A stretch of 64,000 nt of DNA from Megalonaias nervosa (Eukaryota > Mollusca > Bivalvia > Unionida > Unionidae): contig JAECUM010001932.1 of assembly GCA_016617855.1 (NCBI GenBank), positions 62,001 to 126,000 of the forward strand. The letters run 5' to 3'. The notes under the pieces were generated by a model. The model had not been told where the DNA came from and did no database searches. It was given only the letters and a program-made list of their open reading frames with translations. Made by a program: the position numbers and the translations under genes. Below, piece after piece: positions 42,401 through 51,761 of the stretch (within the stretch, counting starts at the first letter, position 1; each line of letters opens with the position of its first letter).

Positions 42401-42479
42401 TAAAGAAAATTATGCTGAATGGAAGAGAAGAATATTGGAGGCTGCAGCTCAAGCCAAAAAAGCTCCAGAAAAGTCATGA
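21660..42479 (+). CDS. ORC6: ORC6, origin recognition complex subunit 6 (exons 2-7)
   Basis: Six exons join at 21660-21798, 27148-27311, 27791-27880, 33665-33777, 36964-37032 and 42352-42479. Together they give 233 residues; with about 21 residues expected in the missing exon 1 the protein would be about 254 aa, against 252 in human. ORC6 is the smallest ORC subunit. Its N-terminal two-thirds form TFIIB-like cyclin-box helices, and its C-terminal helix attaches to ORC3 during replication licensing. All splice phases agree and the exon borders fall at the same protein positions as in human. Intron lengths are 5349, 479, 5784, 3186 and 5319 bases, mostly repeats. Exon 1 was not found; it should end in phase 2 upstream of 21660. 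Confidence 0.96.
22165..23410. mobile_element. Eroded copy of the 11991-13467 transposon family
   Basis: Blocks shared in order with the younger copy: CTATCCATTTATCTCAACAC (left end), TGTGTAATACACTCC, AAATTGGCCTAGACTTTGG (22636), CCGAGGCTACCGAGGGGATG (22680), GGCACAATAAA (22893), GAGGACCAAACAAA-like phrase (23042) and ACAAAGGATTTGTT (23395). Many substitutions and the microsatellite insertion indicate an old copy. Confidence 0.6.
22424..22509. repeat. (CA)n(TA)n microsatellite
   Basis: About nine CA units followed by about 32 TA units. Confidence 0.97.
23840..24370. repeat. 140-bp satellite-like tandem repeat
   Basis: About 3.5 degenerate units spaced by 117-140 bases. Each unit shows TCTGATCTGATTTTGATCA-like, GAAATAT, ATCTTGGATGGGTTTGATA-like and GCATGTTAATGAGGTG-like phrases. 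The same unit runs in the opposite orientation at 37610-38400 and 39035-39310, and singly near 41000-41130 and 42000-42180. Confidence 0.75.
27148..27311 (+). CDS. ORC6: ORC6 exon 3
   Basis: Encodes ASVVRLSGLQKKLYCSALKA, VENLLDLQEKTSIKELAVQF and GCTGAITLAQEALH. The LSGL and DLAVQFGC-like strings match the second helical repeat of ORC6. Acceptor attacag ends at 27147; donor gtcagg starts at 27312; phase 0 in, 2 out. Confidence 0.97.
27791..27880 (+). CDS. ORC6: ORC6 exon 4
   Basis: Encodes SYEEDYNSKACQEMDFTTLL then FQGAALCAAC, matching human SYESSL...PLFTSAALLSAC. Acceptor tctttcag at 27783-27790, donor gtctgt at 27881. It is 479 bases from exon 3, the only short intron seen. Confidence 0.96.
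28374..28607 (-). mobile_element. 3' LTR (internally deleted) of the minus-strand element
   Basis: On the minus strand the LTR starts TGTTATGTAATTTAATTTGC at 28607, directly after a polypurine tract (GAGGGGAGG), and ends near 28374 with ACCATAGAGTCGTAATA. Start and end blocks match the solo LTR at 49361-50257, but only about 235 of 900 bases remain. Confidence 0.8.
28790..29627 (-). pseudogene. Gag C-terminal and protease remnant of a Gmr1-like element
   Basis: Minus-strand frames at 29614-29384, 29333-28971 and 29155-28895 show VPETCRQKFRYYKKETGQTR, VEFAREKEQLFDRWCLAKK and further stretches that match the gag and protease part of the element at 53965-55026. Integrase, reverse transcriptase and RNase H are missing: the polypurine tract and LTR follow within about 180 bases. 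It is a non-functional deletion derivative with frameshifts. Confidence 0.88.
30426..30570. mobile_element. hAT-type MITE, 145 bp
   Basis: Perfect 15-bp terminal inverted repeats CAGTGCCGGATTTAG and CTAAATCCGGCACTG. The flanks GATGAAAT (30418-30425) and GACGAAAT (30571-30578) are an 8-bp target duplication with one mismatch, the hAT signature. Confidence 0.93.
31591..31848. mobile_element. Fold-back element / long hairpin
   Basis: Arms 31591-31696 and 31739-31848 are inverted copies over about 105 bases (shared phrases GTGACTAAAATACCTCAGAT and GAGCTTGATGTTA), with a 42-base loop. A stem of this length suggests a palindromic MITE; no clear target duplication was seen. Confidence 0.85.
32105..32817 (-). 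pseudogene. Gag N-terminal remnant of the minus-strand element
   Basis: On the minus strand an ATG at 32817 begins MSSKVEN, as in the element at 53185. It is followed by KASLTKQEIKM and KVMELKLKHKNEIELRK, a Lys/Glu/Gln-rich repeated stretch, and SLSVEQSTDYDLVKECL just before the TTAA insertion. Stops and frameshifts are present. Together with 28790-29627 this is one gag gene split by the 2.47-kb insertion. Confidence 0.88.
32972..33170 (-). mobile_element. 5' LTR fragment of the minus-strand element
   Basis: Begins at 32972 with the family's LTR end (minus-strand reading TTTTAAGACCAGAGTCATAAT) and includes the block that reads AAGTTCTTTTTAAATTTTAT and GAGGAAAAATTACTTGTTG on the minus strand. 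The far border is lost; only about 200 bases are recognisable. Confidence 0.7.
33665..33777 (+). CDS. ORC6: ORC6 exon 5
   Basis: Encodes NLKLKIDRSKLLQKCGVKK then TIFDRLVADLEQHAMKAI, matching human ILKLKVDKNKMV...GVKKAIFDRLCKQLEKIG. Acceptor tcattgcag ends at 33664; donor gtaaat at 33778. Confidence 0.97.
34385..35210. mobile_element. Long-TIR (fold-back) element in ORC6 intron 5
   Basis: Left arm about 34385-34655 and right arm about 34955-35210 are inverted, diverged copies. Paired phrases include TATTTTCTCAGAAAT (34486) with ATTTCTGAGAAAATA (35080), GTCTTTAATCTGCTGA (34521) with TCAGCTGATTAAAGAC (35045), and CATGCGACTAG-like with CTAGTAATGCAAAT. The 300-base centre has no reading frame. 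Exact termini and target duplication were not resolved. Confidence 0.72.
35681..35715. repeat. (AT)n microsatellite
   Basis: About 17 AT units. Confidence 0.95.
36964..37032 (+). CDS. ORC6: ORC6 exon 6
   Basis: A short exon, 69 bases, encoding ESKKMVTKKRSRTLHDEVER and QFQ, the basic linker between the cyclin-box domain and the C-terminal ORC3-binding helix. Acceptor ttttcag ends at 36963; donor gtaaat at 37033. The linker is variable in the family, so support comes mainly from splice sites and phase 1 on both sides. Confidence 0.85.
37610..38400. repeat. 140-150-bp satellite-like array, inverted relative to 23840-24370
   Basis: Units carry AGCCAATCAGATGCAAGATT (37790 and 37932), CTCATTAATATGC and AAGTTTGATCAAAG-like phrases, spaced by about 140-155 bases. 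Read on the minus strand they are the same unit as the array at 23840. The array ends with a near-perfect local duplication around AAAATTGGATCTGAATATG (38290-38400). Confidence 0.75.
38913..39032 (+). repeat. tRNA-derived SINE (type B) fragment
   Basis: Head and B box only: AAGTGGTCTAAAGCATTCACC, CACAGGTTTGAGCC, then GTGTGTGGAAAAGCTAGCCAG before it stops. It lies between two satellite-like arrays. Confidence 0.75.
39319..39391. repeat. (TA)n microsatellite
   Basis: About 36 TA units followed by a short CA-rich run. Confidence 0.97.
40718..40868. repeat. Perfect-like hairpin, 70-bp arms
   Basis: Left arm to 40784 (ATGCTGTATCAATGATATAC, CATTAAAAGGAAAC) and right arm from 40797 (GTTTCCTTTTAATG, GTATATCATTGATACAGCA) are inverted copies separated by a 12-base loop. 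It is directly followed by a truncated type-A SINE. Confidence 0.85.
40869..40990 (+). repeat. tRNA-derived SINE (type A), 3' fragment
   Basis: Contains only the family's 3' end: CACTATAAACTGCCACACC, GCAGACATTGTAG, GACTGAAAAATTGTTAAAG and an (AC)n tail at 40976-40990. Confidence 0.82.
41280..41743. mobile_element. MITE with GGGTTCCTGCA termini
   Basis: The left end GGGTTCCTGCA (41280-41290) is the inverse of the right end TGCAGGAACCC (41733-41743). Both ends are followed inward by AAGTCATGGAA-type phrases. Similar fragments occur at 36040-36100 and 43195-43262. Terminal sequence suggests a non-autonomous hAT element; the target duplication is unclear. Confidence 0.7.
41805..41880 (-). repeat. 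tRNA-like relic (not a functional tRNA gene)
   Basis: The minus strand reads GTGGCCTAAGTGGTTTGAGC (A-box-like), an anticodon arm CTGC-TTCATAT-GCAG whose loop would give CAT, and a T-arm GCAGA...TCTGC with a B-box-like TTCAAACC. No acceptor stem pairs, so it looks like the head of another tRNA-derived SINE. Confidence 0.5.
42352..42479 (+). CDS. ORC6: ORC6 exon 7 (C terminus)
   Basis: Encodes SLEPNPKAQKIDQTTSKE, NYAEWKRRILEAAAQAKK and APEKS before TGA at 42477-42479. The YxEWKRxIL motif is the conserved C-terminal helix that binds ORC3; its Tyr corresponds to human Tyr232, which is mutated in Meier-Gorlin syndrome. Acceptor tctgtcacag ends at 42351. Confidence 0.97.
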
Positions 42480-42495
42480 TATTTACTGAATTCTG

Positions 42496-42501
42496 AATAA
42501 A
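42496..42501 (+). terminator. ORC6 polyadenylation signal AATAAA
   Basis: Canonical AATAAA 17 bases after the stop codon; a second AATAAA-like signal is near 42559. Either could direct cleavage. Confidence 0.6.
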
Positions 42502-42579
42502 ATTAAATGTATAAGCTATAGACTTTGAACTGAAGCACCTGTATATTTTATGTCATTGATAATAAAGTCAAGAAGACTT

Positions 42580-45500
42580 AATGTGATGAAGTTTAGACAT
42601 TGACTATAAATAGAAATATTTGATCCTGAAAATGAAAGCATTAAGGCAGTTTGATAGTTCATGGAAAATTACCCTACCCGATTTCAATATAATTTTGATT
42701 TTAAAAAATGGGGATTCTGTGATGTATTTGGAATCCAATCTGTTATCTGTTTTGAAAATAGTATGTTGTTGGTCATTTGCAAGGCAGCCAAAGTACTAGC
42801 TGCATTGGTTATCATTCTACATGGCAGCCATTGTGGTATTGAGTAATGATGAGTTTCAAAATTTCATCAATGTTTAAAATGTATTACAGATCCTGTAGTA
42901 AAAGTAAACACAGTGATGTATCTACTTTTCTTATGTTAAAATTAATTGTATTAAACTTAATTGGATTGCCAGTATTAATTCTTTTAGTTTTCTTTTGATT
43001 TGCTTCATGTGTGGATGTTTTGAGCATTGGTTTTACTTAGTTTCAATACGCCATTGACATCTTTCTGTGCACATGCATAGTGAGTGTGCTGTTTATGATG
43101 CAATATTTATTGTAAGACACATGAAAAGTTATTAAGTTCCAGCTTATTTATGCTTTTTATGCATAGCATAAATTGTAGCAATAAGTGTTCAATTCAAGGC
43201 CTTGAAAGTCATTGATATTTCACCTATGTCATTGAAAGTCGTTAAATTTTAGAGATTTGGTTAAAAAATAAAATAAGATTGAAAATTTTACTTTTGAGTC
43301 ATTTATTTTACGTTGTACTAGCAATTCCACTATTATTATAATCCACAGGAATTAATCGGATATCATGCATAACGCCCCTTTCACATGATGTCATTAACAC
43401 TCTTTCACTTCACAAAGTAGCACATTTAGTTCTGGACAAGTTGTAGTTTGAGCCATGCATTGAGGAAATTTAAGAAATGCCTGTTTAAAATACAGGCTAC
43501 CTAGAAAATCCAAAAGTGCTGAATCCCAGCACATTCCTCTTTATTGATTTAGCTTGGTAAATACTGGCTGATGATAGTGATAGCAATATATTTTTAAAGC
43601 CATGAGTTATGTCAGATTATTGGAGCTGGAAAAGTGTTAGAAGTGAGAATTTTAGCTATGCGCCTCAACTGAATTGAGGTTTGAACTAAGTGGATCATGC
43701 AGATAATCAGAACAAGAATTGACGTCAATTTAAAAGTTTGTTACACTGCAAATTATGTTAAATTTTTTTACCAAAATCGGCACACTATAAAACAAATTTT
43801 TAATTTGTCACACACTTGATATGTAACTTTAATAGGTCTGATCACCAGCTTAAAAGGTATAATCTTTTGGACTGTTTATTAGGCGATTGTTAGTGCCAAT
43901 CTATGAACTTATAAACATGGATTGAGGGGTGTACCTAAAGTATTTGGCACCCTGGGCGGATCCTTCATTTGGCACCCCCACAAATAATTTTAAAATGTAA
44001 GCACACAGAAAAATATATTGTTTGTAAGTAGATTTTTAAACAGTACAGTGGTGTCATAAACAAATCAGAAATAACTTTTTCTTTGGCAAATTTTTCGTTT
44101 GGTTTGAAAACTTGTACTGGTTTTTCAACTTTCCTGATAGCACCACCCACCCCCCTTCTGGCTGTCATCCAGTGTGGACCGCCCCCCTCACACTCCCCTT
44201 AGTACACCACTGCATAGTTTAACTCCATATTCTTCAGGTGTGTTTTAAAGTATTGTCTCAACATTTTATTTATGACTCAATTTTCAGGTACAAGAATGAG
44301 TGCAAATGAAACAATGAATAGTAACACAAATTCTTTGATTCACCTGGATTTTGTTGTAAATCATTGCAAGGTGAATTCTAATGTACAACTGGGGATGATT
44401 TACACCAGATTATCTTAGATAGGAAAACAATGTGATACATTTTTTCATGGTCTTTTTAATTAACTTGAAGAAATGTAGGGATATCACACATTTATTTAGT
44501 TTAGGGTACTATAAAAACTGTTTACATATTTTGACATGTTTGCAGATTCCCTTTTGTTGACGAGGAAACTGCCGATCTCCAAAGTCCGGAAATTTTTAAT
44601 ACATGCTATTTTTAGATTTCAATTTTTAATCAGCTTTTGGTATAATAGCTTGAGGCTTATGAACGAAAAAAAAAACAAGAAGCAAACAAAAAAAACCAAA
44701 AAACAAACAACACCCCCCCCCATAAATAGGCAATAATGAGACTCCAGGAAATCCGAAAAAGTTAATACGGCTGTGGTTCTTAAAAATGCATTATCCAAAT
44801 TACTTTGAGCATAGCTATATGTTGCCTTATAAGGGTTCAGATAAATTTAATAAATAATCTAAAAATAAATTAGGAAATCTGGCATAGTAGTTAGTAAAGC
44901 ACTACTTCAAGAAAGTGACACTTAAGCAGAGCTTTAAGTTATGTTAGTGACAAATCCTGTTTTGGATCCAAAGTATCCAAAAGACATTACCTGTGCACTT
45001 TGAAAAATTGTACATAATAACCATAAGGAACATTTTCCAAACTTGTTCCAGCTGGCTAAGCTAGCTATGTATATGCCCCATCAGCAGGGGCATCTCATCA
45101 TAGAATAATATTCATACACTGGTGAGGAACAAATTAAGCTCAGAAAAATTGACAGAGGCAACAGCTTTTAAAAATTTTGATTTCAATAGGACACCAAAAG
45201 AGTGCAGCTGGAAGAAAGATAGATGGATATTGAAGTGATAGATCAATAGTGAACATTAGCCATTTCCTCCTCCCTCCTTTTTGTTCTGCTTACCCTTATT
45301 TTGATAAGTGGGAGGCCCTTCCCCCTCCCACCCCCACTAGATAAAGTCCAGGCAGCAACTGTAGAGTGAAAGCAATGGAGTTACAGCTGGAAAATAAAGG
45401 ATAGAAGGTAAAGAGCAAAGTTGTTGTACATTTCATGGTTGCTACAGATAATCAGATCAATGATGCATGCAAACAGGACCTCTATATGGAAATAACTGAT
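42580..45500. other. Intergenic, no gene seen
   Basis: No supported exon. 43195-43262 is a fragment of the AAGTCATGGAA-type MITE. Confidence 0.45.
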
Positions 45501-45512
45501 GAATGCAGTTTT

Positions 45513-45935
45513 TGTCCGAGTTATGGACTTTAATGAGAATATTACCGTCCGAATTATGGACCTTTAATGAGAATATTATTGTCCGAGTTATGGACTTTAA
45601 TGAGAATATTATTGTCCGAGTTATGGACTTTAATGAGAATATTATTGTCTGAGTTATGGACCTTTAATAAGAATATTATTGTCCGAGTTATGGACTTTAA
45701 TGAGAATATTATTGTCCGAATTATGGACCTTTAATGAGAATATTATTGTCCAAATTATGGACCTTTAATGAGAATATTATTGTCCGAGTTATGGACTTTA
45801 ATGAGAATATTATTGTCCGAGTTATGGACTTTAATGAGAATATTATTGTCCAAATTATGGACCTTTAATGAGAATATTATTGTCGAGTTACGGACCTTTA
45901 ATGAGAATATTATTGTCTGAGTTATGAACCTTTTA
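45513..45935. repeat. 33-bp minisatellite, about 13 units
   Basis: Units read GTCCGAGTTATGGACTTTAA then TGAGAATATTATT. Two variant types alternate irregularly: GAGTTATGGACTTTAA and AATTATGGACCTTTAA, the latter one base longer. The short open frame on the minus strand is a product of the repeat. Confidence 0.96.
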
Positions 45936-46298
45936 ATGTAGATACACATGCTATTTTGTACATTGTCTTTTGATCTAATTTTAGCCCTGCAGTCTAATGA
46001 ATTGTCATGATACTTGCCTTATAATACTGTCATCATCAACAGATGTGCATATAATCAAATCATTTACTGTCAATTTATTATTTTGTTTCTTGTGTGCCTG
46101 TTTTTGTGGATTAATTTTTGGTTGCCCCATCTCTAAATTTAACGATGCAATGAACATTAAAATTTCTATGGGAATGGGATCTCTGTTCCACACCATAATG
46201 TTAAATACTCACGCATGTTCCACATTTGGCATACACACAAAAGTAAATGAATTCATAAAAGCTTCTGTACATATTATTGTTGCTATTACCTTTATTAC

Positions 46299-46433
46299 CA
46301 AGTGGCCGGGTGGTCTAAAGCGCTCTCCGTTATGGGATCACTGTGTGGTTTCAAGTCTCGGATTCAGCCAATGTGGGTATGTGAGAAAGCTTGCCAGTAG
46401 CTTCTTGTGGGTTGTTGGTTCTTTCCAGGGTTG
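46299..46433 (+). repeat. tRNA-derived SINE (type B), 3'-truncated
   Basis: AAGTGGCCGGGTGGTCTAAA and TTTCAAGTCTCGG in the head, then TATGTGAGAAAGCTTGCCAG and TTGTGGGTTGTTGGTTC; it stops before the tail. Part of a 157-codon open frame overlaps it, which is therefore not a gene. Confidence 0.82.
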
Positions 46434-47038
46434 CAATCAGTGTTTCAGTTTAAGATGGAATGAAATTTAGTACAGATTATAATCCTTCAAAAATATGCAT
46501 ATCAACGGATTATTATGTTCCTGCAATTGTTTGTTTTTTATACTGACCTTTCATAGATCCTGTTTTATGTGGAAGGACAGTTTGCAGTGAATACTTTACA
46601 TTAGTTTAATCACATTGGTAATGCATTTCTATGGGTATATTACTACAATTGTGCCTTCATTCTGATTTTTGTTAATTTAGAGCTACATTCATGTTTAAAA
46701 AATTTTAATTTGACTAATCTCATACAAAATGATTTTATAAAATATCTCTATGCAGTCAGTGTTCATTATTTATTGCAAAATAAATCTTTTTCTTAGTGTA
46801 CATGCATTCATGTGTATTCAAAATATCAAGCATATCATTTATTAATTTTGGTGGAGTACCAATTTTCATGTAGTTTTTTTTTTTTTTTTATTCTACATAA
46901 GGAATACTTTTCATTGGACATCTGAGAATGCCTGTCCAAAAATACACATTGTATCAAAGTCATGAAAATTGACACTCATAAAATAAATTAATTCTGTCTT
47001 ACACTAATTTGGTTTTGAACTTTTATAAATTATGCATG

Positions 47039-47101
47039 TTGGCATCACAAACAGTCAACTAGGCATGCATTGGCATCACAAACAGTCAACTAGGCATGCA
47101 G
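47039..47101. repeat. 31-bp direct duplication
   Basis: Two adjacent copies of a unit with TTGGCATCACAAACAGTCAA followed by CTAGGCATGCA. Confidence 0.9.
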
Positions 47102-47645
47102 TTTTAAGCTGAATTGTCATGAAACAATGTAACATGCTTATCATGAAAAAAATATTTACAGATTATTTTGCTGTCAAAGTTTTTTCATGTCTTATTTCAT
47201 ACTTTTTACTTAGACTTTTGATGTATAACACAATCTTATGAATGCAACAAGTCTTACAGTTTGAAATATACTGGGTTGAAACTTGGTTTCTAATATTGTC
47301 ATAATAAAGATAGGTATACAGAGAATCTTACATGGGTGCTTTTTTTTCAGTTTTTTTTTTTTATGAAATGAGTTGAATAATTTCCATTTCTAGTGAGCAT
47401 TGGTGAAATAAGTACAAATATAAGATACATGATACAACACTGATTTTATTTGATCAAATCACAGAGTGGTGAATTGAAATGAATGAAACATTTGGATACA
47501 CTGGTAATAACACCTTTATTCTGCATGATGCTATGGCATGTTACATATAAAAATGTTATGGGTAAATAACATGGTAGTCAACTGATCCACAACATTTATC
47601 AATATAACATAGCAATTAATTGTTTTAATAACATCTGCCATTGCC

Positions 47646-47842
47646 ATTGTGTCAGGGCTGTTCCATTAAAAATTACATGGGACTCAGGGAAGGCACTTTT
47701 AAAGTGGGGTACCCACCCATAGATGCAATTTAAAATTTCTTATCATCTTAATATGAACACTGTGAAATCAAAGTACCCTGGCATATATTTTTTTAAAAAC
47801 TGCCTTCCCTGAGTACCATGTATGTTTAAATGGAACAGCCCT
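47646..47842. mobile_element. MITE with long terminal inverted repeats, about 195 bp
   Basis: Left AGGGCTGTTCCATTAAAAAT and ACTCAGGGAAGGCA; right TGCCTTCCCTGAGTACCATG and AAATGGAACAGCCCT. Arms of about 45 bases are inverted copies. No clear target duplication. Confidence 0.85.
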
Positions 47843-48204
47843 CACTAACTTTTTGTGATTCCACAGGAAGAAACACAAGCAGGCATGAAAATCGTGTGGA
47901 TTCATGTAGAACAATGAGGATTTCAATTTCTTCAACTTAGAGTGATTTTGTTCCACATTCTAGGTATTCTTGATTTGGAACTTAGGATACAGTTAAGATT
48001 CACATCCCATGGACTATCCTGAAATGCACAAATGAAGCCATAACCATCTGTAATATAAACAGAAATGTTCACATAAAACAACTTTTCTCAAATGACATTC
48101 ATTAATTTTTTTTATCTATAAAGCATTTGGCTCAAGAATGTCACTGATAAAGTAAAGAAGAATACACAAATTTTGATAAAATTAATTTGATATGTCCATT
48201 GGAC

Positions 48205-48430
48205 AGGGAGGTTTAATGCGATTTTTCAGCACATAATAGGCTATTTATTGCAGCCAGTATTTTTGGTGCAGGAAAATCTGTTAAGAAATAGTAACCCTCT
48301 TGAGGCTACTGGCAAGCCTTCTCACATACCCTAATTGGTTCAGCTGAAACTTAAACTCGCTCAGAGTTTAAATAAACAAGTGATCTGTAAAGGCAGGTGC
48401 CTTAGACTACATGCTCTCCCTAGGCCCCAA
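48205..48430 (-). repeat. tRNA-derived SINE (type B), old minus-strand copy
   Basis: Minus-strand reading of TTTTTCAGCACATAATAGGC, GAGGCTACTGGCAAGC and CTTCTCACATACCC shows the usual SINE body; the tRNA head near 48400 is strongly diverged. Confidence 0.75.
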
Positions 48431-48726
48431 CTGACTGAAGGGTATAAGTCTGAAGAAAAAAAATGATCAATGTAACAACTAAACTGTATACCCATGTTCA
48501 TATGATGTCAATAAAACATTTGAAAGCAATTAAACAAAAAATGGGGGGTTGCATACAAGAATTCACTGTATATATTTTCAAAACTAAAAGGGAGCCAAAA
48601 ATTCTAGAAAATAAAATCATCATATGTGAGAATAAAAACACATGCCGCTTCAATTAATGTTGATAATGTATGCCAATTTTCAAGGCAATTTATCTTAAGC
48701 ACTGAAACGAGTGCCAAGGCAAGAAT

Positions 48727-48729
<3 letters not shown>

Positions 48730-48774
<45 letters not shown>
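48730..48774. repeat. (AT)n microsatellite
   Basis: About 22 TA units. Confidence 0.95.
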
Positions 48775-48778
<4 letters not shown>

Positions 48779-49360
48779 ATATCAAAAGGGACATAACTGA
48801 CAAATCACTGAAGCATTCCAACAAATTACATGTAATTTTTAAAACTAAATTTCTATAATATCATTCTGCAAATTGTCAGGGAAGTTCAAGAAAAACAGAG
48901 ACCAGTAGTTCACAATAATGAAAACATTAAGTATTTATATGAGAATGGGAAATAATCTTGGTAATAAAAACTGAGATGTGACAAAAACAAACACGCATGT
49001 TCATTGGAATATGATCCAAACACTGTTGATAATACAGAATTGTTTATTCTTTTTCTTCATGGAGCATTTGTCTCCTTAAAATGAACACATCTCCTTTTCA
49101 TAGGAATTTTATCCAGATTGTAGTCCAGATAGTACAGTGACAACTAATGAGACTTGATCTCTGAACACCTCTGTTCTTCACTTCAGAGGCTGAAAAAAAT
49201 AAAAATTTATGACACATATTATCTGGCATAAGATAAACAGACCATTCTCTTCTCTCAATTAACCAAAAACCATGCATATTTTCTTCTTTTATTTTTGATT
49301 GAGCTATATTATCTGGTATTCAACATTTGATCATATACTGTAATATAACAGTTTTTATGG

Positions 49361-50257
49361 TGTTACAAGTCTATGCTCTTAAAATAAGTAGCAGAAAAGA
49401 GTGAAAGACAACAAGCTTTGTAAAATTTAACAAATAATTTATTTCCCTTGAATACAAAGTGAAAATAAGAATAAAAGAACTTACGGTATTGCGAATTAAA
49501 TCCCAAAATAATCCAAGAATTACAGACACAAGTCCTAATAATTTAAAGTCCTGAATAACACTCAGTACAAGTCCAGAATAAATCCTAAAACTAATGGCGA
49601 TGATGTGTCTGTTATAGCTCCTAGAGTGTTGATGTGCCAACAGTCTTTTGTTGAATCACAGAAATATAATTCCAGGTTTGAATACACTATAAATTCCAGT
49701 GAATGTGTCTTTCCAAGAATTCTATCAGAGCACTATTGAATTTCCAGAAAATCACTTGAAGTCAATAATTTGAAGAAGTAAAATTCATCCCAACTGGACA
49801 CAACATAATACAACTTGAAAGTGCTAGATGTTAAAGCACAATGATAAAATTCTCACAGTTAACAATATAAATAGTTCTCTACTTGACCTCAGGTCACAAT
49901 TAGCATTTTCTAAAAAAAAAACAAAACATTACTTAATGGAAAATAACCTTCTAGAATGATCCTAGTTACAAAATAAAAACACCAACCTGTAAAATTCACT
50001 TAGGAAATTCCAAAACCTTGACCCAAATAAACATATTTACTTCTTCTATTAATAATAATTCTGATTTTAAACCCATACACATAGAGAATAATTTAGATAC
50101 GTATTATTTACAATGGATAAAAAAAAATCAGTTTGGGTCAAGCAGAAATTTTGGACAAGGTCAAAAAAGTCCAACTTTCAATGTTACATTACAGTAGCAT
50201 GTAATGAAATAAAATAAAATAAAACTAACAAACAAAGCAAATTAAAGATACATAACA
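49361..50257 (-). mobile_element. Solo LTR of the Gmr1-like family (minus strand), 897 bp
   Basis: Outer ends TGTTACAAG (49361) and CATAACA (50257) are inverted, as for LTR ends. On the minus strand it starts TGTTATGTATCTTTAATTTG and carries TAGTTTTATTTT, CATTACATGC, CCGTAAGTTCTT and GGGAAATAAATTATTTG, in the same order as the LTRs at 51762 and 57841. No internal region adjoins it. Flanks (tatgg and ttggt) do not give a clean target duplication. Confidence 0.82.
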
Positions 50258-51460
50258 TTGGTGTTCCTTTCATCATCACCTAGGGTTTGATTTGTACTTC
50301 TCATCTTATATCCTAACCTCACTGAAACAACCATCTGCCTTATCCAGCTAAACAATTTCAATCGCCACCATTTGCTGCACTGTAATTAAATACTGACCAA
50401 AAATATAATTTATGACCATAGCAAAAATGGTGGAAAAGGGCAGCAGTGTAAGTGACCACTGCCTCTTTTCTTTTTAATGCTTAAATAAGGTACAATTAAA
50501 CACACAAACATATTCAAAGTACACTGGAGATTACAATCTCCAACTAATTTTAAAATTGTTTCCAGACCCACTGCTGGTCATTCGGTGAGGGATATTACTC
50601 CTTCTGTCTCACAATGCATCTTCACTTCTTTACCAACAGTATGCCTCTCAAATCAAAGAAATCTCTACACTCCTCAAGTTCTTGAATGTTGAAAAACATA
50701 TGGCCTTTGGTAGTGATATATAAGCTAACATTCTTTGTTGATGTAATCCCGTGTAGCAACTTTAGAACTGTAAATTGTGTAACAAAGTATGATAAATATA
50801 TGGATTGAGGAAATGACAAATAAAATTATTAGGGTTTGAAAAAGGCAGGGAAATCATTACTTCTTGGAAAAGAAAAATCAGCTAGAATTTCTCAAGATAA
50901 ATAAAAACCTTAGCCATTCTTGTCTGATATACTTATAATAATGGATGAAAATTGAACATAAACAATTGAAACAGACTTTGAGCAAGAACCCCCACCAGTA
51001 GACATTTTCACTAACCTGAAGAAAATAGGCAAAGAAATCAAATAAGCTTGAAAATGTTGTACTCTGTGAAATTTTATTTGCAATTCATTGTAATAAAGGA
51101 CCCAAGGTTGTACACTTGACAAATATTAATTTTAACACCAAATGCAAGGGCAGTTAGACAAGAAATCTGAAGCAGTGAGATGCTGTCAATAGTTTAATTT
51201 ATTCAGTTAAAAAAATCTTAAATTTTTTTTTTATTATTTAAAAATTATAGTATTTAGTGGCACATTGGCAATATTGTCCAATCTGAAAGGCTTTTGTGTC
51301 TGAATATTTTATATAAATTATGATGAAATGATGATTTGTTTAACATCAATAGCCCTACAAAAATGCAAAAGAAGTTGAGCATATAAGATTTGTTCCAATC
51401 TTCTCAGCAATTTCTGAGTTGTTTGTTCAAGATCCCAAGGTCCAGATATTATAGATATGC
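50258..51460. other. Intergenic, no confirmed gene
   Basis: One minus-strand stretch at 50622-50780 has a protein-like composition and is described in the findings; otherwise nothing was recognised. Confidence 0.35.
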
Positions 51461-51761
51461 CCCAATTCTATGGTCTGGGAAATAGATGTCTGGTGTTAGC
51501 ATCTGAAGTAAAGATATCTCACTTGCTGTGGTTAGGGAGACATGTCCTGTGCTAAGGCCTGGAATGAAGACATTTCTGGTGATCAGGTCATGAAGATAGT
51601 ATGTCCCATGATACAGTCTGGAAGTTAGGTATGTCTGGTGCTGGGTTAGGAATGTAGTATGTTGTTAAAGTCTGGTTTCGTGGTATGTCAGTACTTAGGT
51701 CAGGGAGGTGACTACGTCTGGTGCTTAAGTCAGGACAGTAGACATATCTGACAGTAAGGCC
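51460..51761. repeat. Degenerate minisatellite (left remnant)
   Basis: Irregular units of about 30-40 bases with TATGTCTGGTGCTAAGG-like and GTCAGGAAGGTAG-like phrases. The array continues on the other side of the LTR element at 59035-59345 and again at 61255-61460 and 61690-61800. Confidence 0.7.

Noticed and set aside
45513..45935. CRISPR-like array
   Set aside because: Units are adjacent with no unique spacers and the genome is eukaryotic; it is a minisatellite.
45755..45949. Repetitive short protein on the minus strand (DNNILIKVHNS repeats)
   Set aside because: It is the translation of the 33-bp minisatellite; unit lengths vary by one base, so the frame is not kept.
45997..46470. 157-codon open frame on the plus strand
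   Set aside because: Its C-terminal third is the type-B SINE and the rest has no similarity.
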